Below, piece by piece: positions 57,023-64,000 of a DNA stretch of 64,000 nt. Origin of the DNA: Beroe forskalii (taxonomy: Eukaryota; Ctenophora; Nuda; Beroida; Beroidae). The notes below the pieces were generated by a model, which did not search any database, was not told where the DNA came from, and saw only the letters and a program-made list of their open reading frames with translations. Location: NCBI GenBank assembly GCA_011033025.1, contig WFMF01000135.1:62001-126000 (forward strand), given 5' to 3'. The translations under genes and the position numbers were made by a program. Within the stretch, counting starts at the first letter, position 1, and each line of letters begins with the position of its first letter.

Positions 57023-57555
57023 AATGGAATGTTCCGCTTTGTTTCAGTGTCCCTGTCAACCCTCAGTCACAGTGATTTAACTGAGACGCGAGATTACAAA
57101 CAAAGTACCTATTTTGTATTCGTTCCGAATTTTAATACTTTTCTGACGTTGTCAGACCCAGCGCCAGACGAACAATAACCTTACATATACACTTTTTTAT
57201 TTTAGAAAGTACAAACTGCTATATGATGCGTTCGTTGTTGATTATATTTATAAGATTTTTTTCAGATTATACAATTTTTATACGTATGTATTGACAATTT
57301 ATTTAACTTAGGTTGGATTGAATGTGAAACTAAGGTCCCGAATTTGAAGACGACTTTCACTTTCAGTTTCACCTGAAAATGACATGACAACCTGATTTAA
57401 ATTCATTTTGGAACGTTTTCATTTTCAATTGAATTTTGCTCAATGACTCAATATCTACTATTACTAAGACTATCACTTAGAGTGTTAAATGTTACTGTTA
57501 TGTGTTTATAATTATATTTATTTTCATTCCTAAAATGACATAATTTTTCATTTTG
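57023..57555. other. Ankyrin gene 3' flank
   Basis: AT-rich, probably 3' UTR; no clear AATAAA found. Nothing else recognised. Confidence 0.4.
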
Positions 57556-58030
57556 TATTTGGTTCATGCTAACGCCTTCCTAAGCCCGCATAGTTGTGTG
57601 TGCGCGACGACAACAGGGTTCCTAAGCCCGCATAGGTGTGTGTACGCGCGCGGCACTTCCCTGAGGAAGCGCGCCGCGCAACACAGACAGGGATAAAAGT
57701 GTTTAGCAAATAATAGGGGTATACGTGTTTAGCAAGCTAACGCCGAACGGTTGCTCGACGGACGTTGCCCGTCTATTTCCTCTGACATGGGGTGACGTCC
57801 AAATGTGGAACGTTGCGCCGCGAGAGTAGGGTAACATCCTACGATGTGTGTTCGCGCCGCGCGACGATAACAGGGGCATACGTGTTTAGCAAACCTTTCC
57901 TAAGCCCGCATAGGTGTGCGTACGCGCGCCGCACTACCCTACAGGGATATACGTGTTTAGCAAAGCAAACCTGTGCGGGCTTAGGAAACACTGCACTGCA
58001 CCTATGCGGGCTTAGGGAGGTTAGGGCCAT
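57556..58030. repeat. GC-rich inverted/direct repeats (CCTAAGCCCGCATAGG)
   Basis: TCCTAAGCCCGCATAGGTGT occurs at 57576 (variant), 57610 and 57899 and inverted at 57974 and 58000 (CCTATGCGGGCTTAGG). ATACGTGTTTAGCAAA recurs at 57722, 57878 and 57948. CpG-rich, likely a fold-back element cluster. Confidence 0.7.
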
Positions 58031-58680
58031 CTGGTTGGATGATGTTACGCCGTTAACCTTATGAGCTGAAGAAGTTTTGGAAATCATATTGAAATGAACA
58101 ATCGAATCTTTTTCAAACATTTACTTCTCTTCTTTTAATTTCAATATGTTAAGGCTGGAAGATCCAGTAAGAGGTGAATGTTGAAGATTATGGAATTCTG
58201 AGATTAATATTGATGTATTCATCAAAATACTTGATTTTGTTTTATTTTTATAGCATTTTTAATGATTGAACCCACAATTATACTGTTCCACAGCTTCGAT
58301 TGACAGTTTCAAAACACAACTTAAATTGCTTTAAATTGTTGCATAAGTTTCTAGCTGAATAGCTGATTAATGCTTTTGAAGTTTTCATTTAACCAGATGC
58401 TTATTTCGAAATGGCAAAGCATTTTGAAGGGTGGAAAAGAGGGCTTAGAGTAACTTGAAGTGTTTGTTATGCATATATGTGAAGGGGCTAGATAGTGTAT
58501 GCTCATGTATATACAACGACCAGATTTAAATAATAATAATGAAAATTGAAAAGACAACTTTCTTCTAAAATCAATCTGCAAGACTTTTCTCCAACTCCAT
58601 ACTTGAACACAAACATGAGGTGGTTTCATCATTCCGTGTCGATCGAATGGACATGCCATTAAACACTTTTTCGAGCTAGA
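58031..58680. other. AT-rich stretch without a recognised gene
   Basis: No coding signal seen. Confidence 0.4.
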
Positions 58681-58925
58681 TTTTTTCTAGGGGGGCCTTT
58701 TGAAAACTAAGGGGGGCCAAAATCTACATAAGCAAATTTTCGATTTTCATAGCTGCAATTTTCACTTTTTTGCGTAACTCTAAAAAAGTTGAATTTCAGG
58801 AAAATTTCTGTCTAACTGAACTAAATTTTAACTTCCTTTTGATGTTCACATTTTTGAGAAAATCCTAGGAAGGGCCAAGGCCCCCTAAGATTTTTCTAGA
58901 GGGGGCCTTTTGAAAACCAGGGGGG
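58681..58925. repeat. Duplicate GGGGGCCTTTTGAAAA boundary
   Basis: TTTTTCTAGGGGGGCCTTTT and TTTTTCTAGAGGGGGCCTTT bound an AT-rich block of about 210 bp in direct orientation. Possibly two ends of a small element. Confidence 0.4.
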
Positions 58926-59186
58926 GTGTGTAGTCCCATGCAAATGGACTGATCAAATGAAAACCGCACACTACACTTTTACAATGACGTCTGTGCCAAA
59001 CAGCAATTGTGTGTTTTTCATTTGATCCATGTGGAACCATGCAGGTGCTTGATTCCTTTAGGTAATGCAATGTGGAGATTATATTAGGATCCAAGTCAAG
59101 TGAGCTACACCAAGATGAGTGGTGTGCAGGCATCATCAGTCCAATATCTACCTCAGTGTTGAACACCGATTTTTCACCTGTACCAA
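58926..59186 (-). other. Possible minus-strand exon, unrecognised
   Basis: Open segment following ATTGGTACAG on the minus strand codes EVDIGLMMPAHHSSWCSSLD and on to AVWHRRHCKSVVCG. Codon composition looks protein-like, but there are no known motifs and no neighbouring exon. Confidence 0.2.
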
Positions 59187-59514
59187 TATGTTTTTAGAAG
59201 TGTTATTGATATTACAGGTGTCCTTACTTCATGTATATGGGACAAATGAATAATTTGATTGGGAGCCGGACATTTCACCTCATGGCACTTTATCTCTCTG
59301 CCCTGACCCTAACCAAAACCCTAACCTTACCCAAAGCCTTGACTCTAATCATGATGTTGAGCCACCTGAAGTAGAGTCTAGTAAATCAAATCAGCTGTCT
59401 GTTGGATTCATGAAGCAAGAGCACAAGGTATCAATAACTTTTGAGTGACAAACTGGTATGGGTGACAAATGGGCCTCCAATACTTTATTAATCAATTTAA
59501 CCTACACTACTTAA

Positions 59515-64000
<4,486 letters not shown>

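Noticed and set aside
59270..59345. CCCTAACC motifs as a telomere remnant
   Set aside because: Only four or five irregular occurrences; not enough for a claim.

Overview
The window is nuclear DNA of an animal. It carries several intron-containing genes with canonical GT-AG splicing, non-LTR retrotransposons with poly-A ends, a tRNA-headed SINE, and a very high load of tandem repeats. I cannot name the species. MYCBP2/PHR, calmodulin-like and PCYT2 genes only say metazoan; the short exons and an unrecognised zinc/propeller-like gene give a weak impression of a non-bilaterian such as a cnidarian or sponge.

Layout. (1) 1-16.4 kb: the C-terminal third of a MYCBP2 (PHR, Pam/Highwire/RPM-1) E3 ubiquitin ligase, + strand, at least 21 exons, cut by the left window edge. 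It includes the DOC/APC10-like domain, the RING and the RING-Cys-relay module. (2) 16.7-18.7 kb: a five-exon calmodulin-like four-EF-hand gene, +. (3) 18.7-27.5 kb: AT-rich intergenic DNA with fold-back repeats, a CCAAT-rich promoter-like inverted repeat, two 9-bp satellites, a 5'-truncated LINE lying inside one satellite, and two possible minus-strand exons. (4) 27.8-33.5 kb: an unrecognised minus-strand gene with five phase-compatible exons, its 5' end next to a 1.7-kb CpG-dense satellite. (5) 35.5-48.0 kb: transposon-rich DNA: a TIR element, a 511-bp tandem repeat with an inverted half, a second LINE copy with a 5' inversion, a 61-bp-type satellite, a tRNA-Asp-like sequence, a MITE with telomere-like interior, and a stretch that looks like poor-quality sequence. 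(6) 48.3-57.0 kb: a + strand ankyrin-repeat gene with an RVxF (PP1-docking) motif, whose first intron holds a 4.4-kb G-rich 19-bp satellite. (7) 59.5-64.0 kb: PCYT2 (ethanolamine-phosphate cytidylyltransferase), +, running off the right edge.

The most striking pattern is that most tandem arrays in genes are not randomly placed. Their repeat unit spans an exon-intron junction of the gene they lie in, so the array multiplies a splice acceptor or donor together with exon sequence. I count about ten MYCBP2 junctions of this kind, plus its stop codon, one EF-hand junction and one ankyrin-gene junction. Other anomalies are a one-base deficit in a G run that removes the relay cysteine from the MYCBP2 reading frame, a PCYT2 intron-like segment without GT-AG ends flanked by 12-bp direct repeats, and loss of a catalytic-motif histidine in the second PCYT2 domain. 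The genes look like unrelated neighbours; I see no operon or shared pathway.
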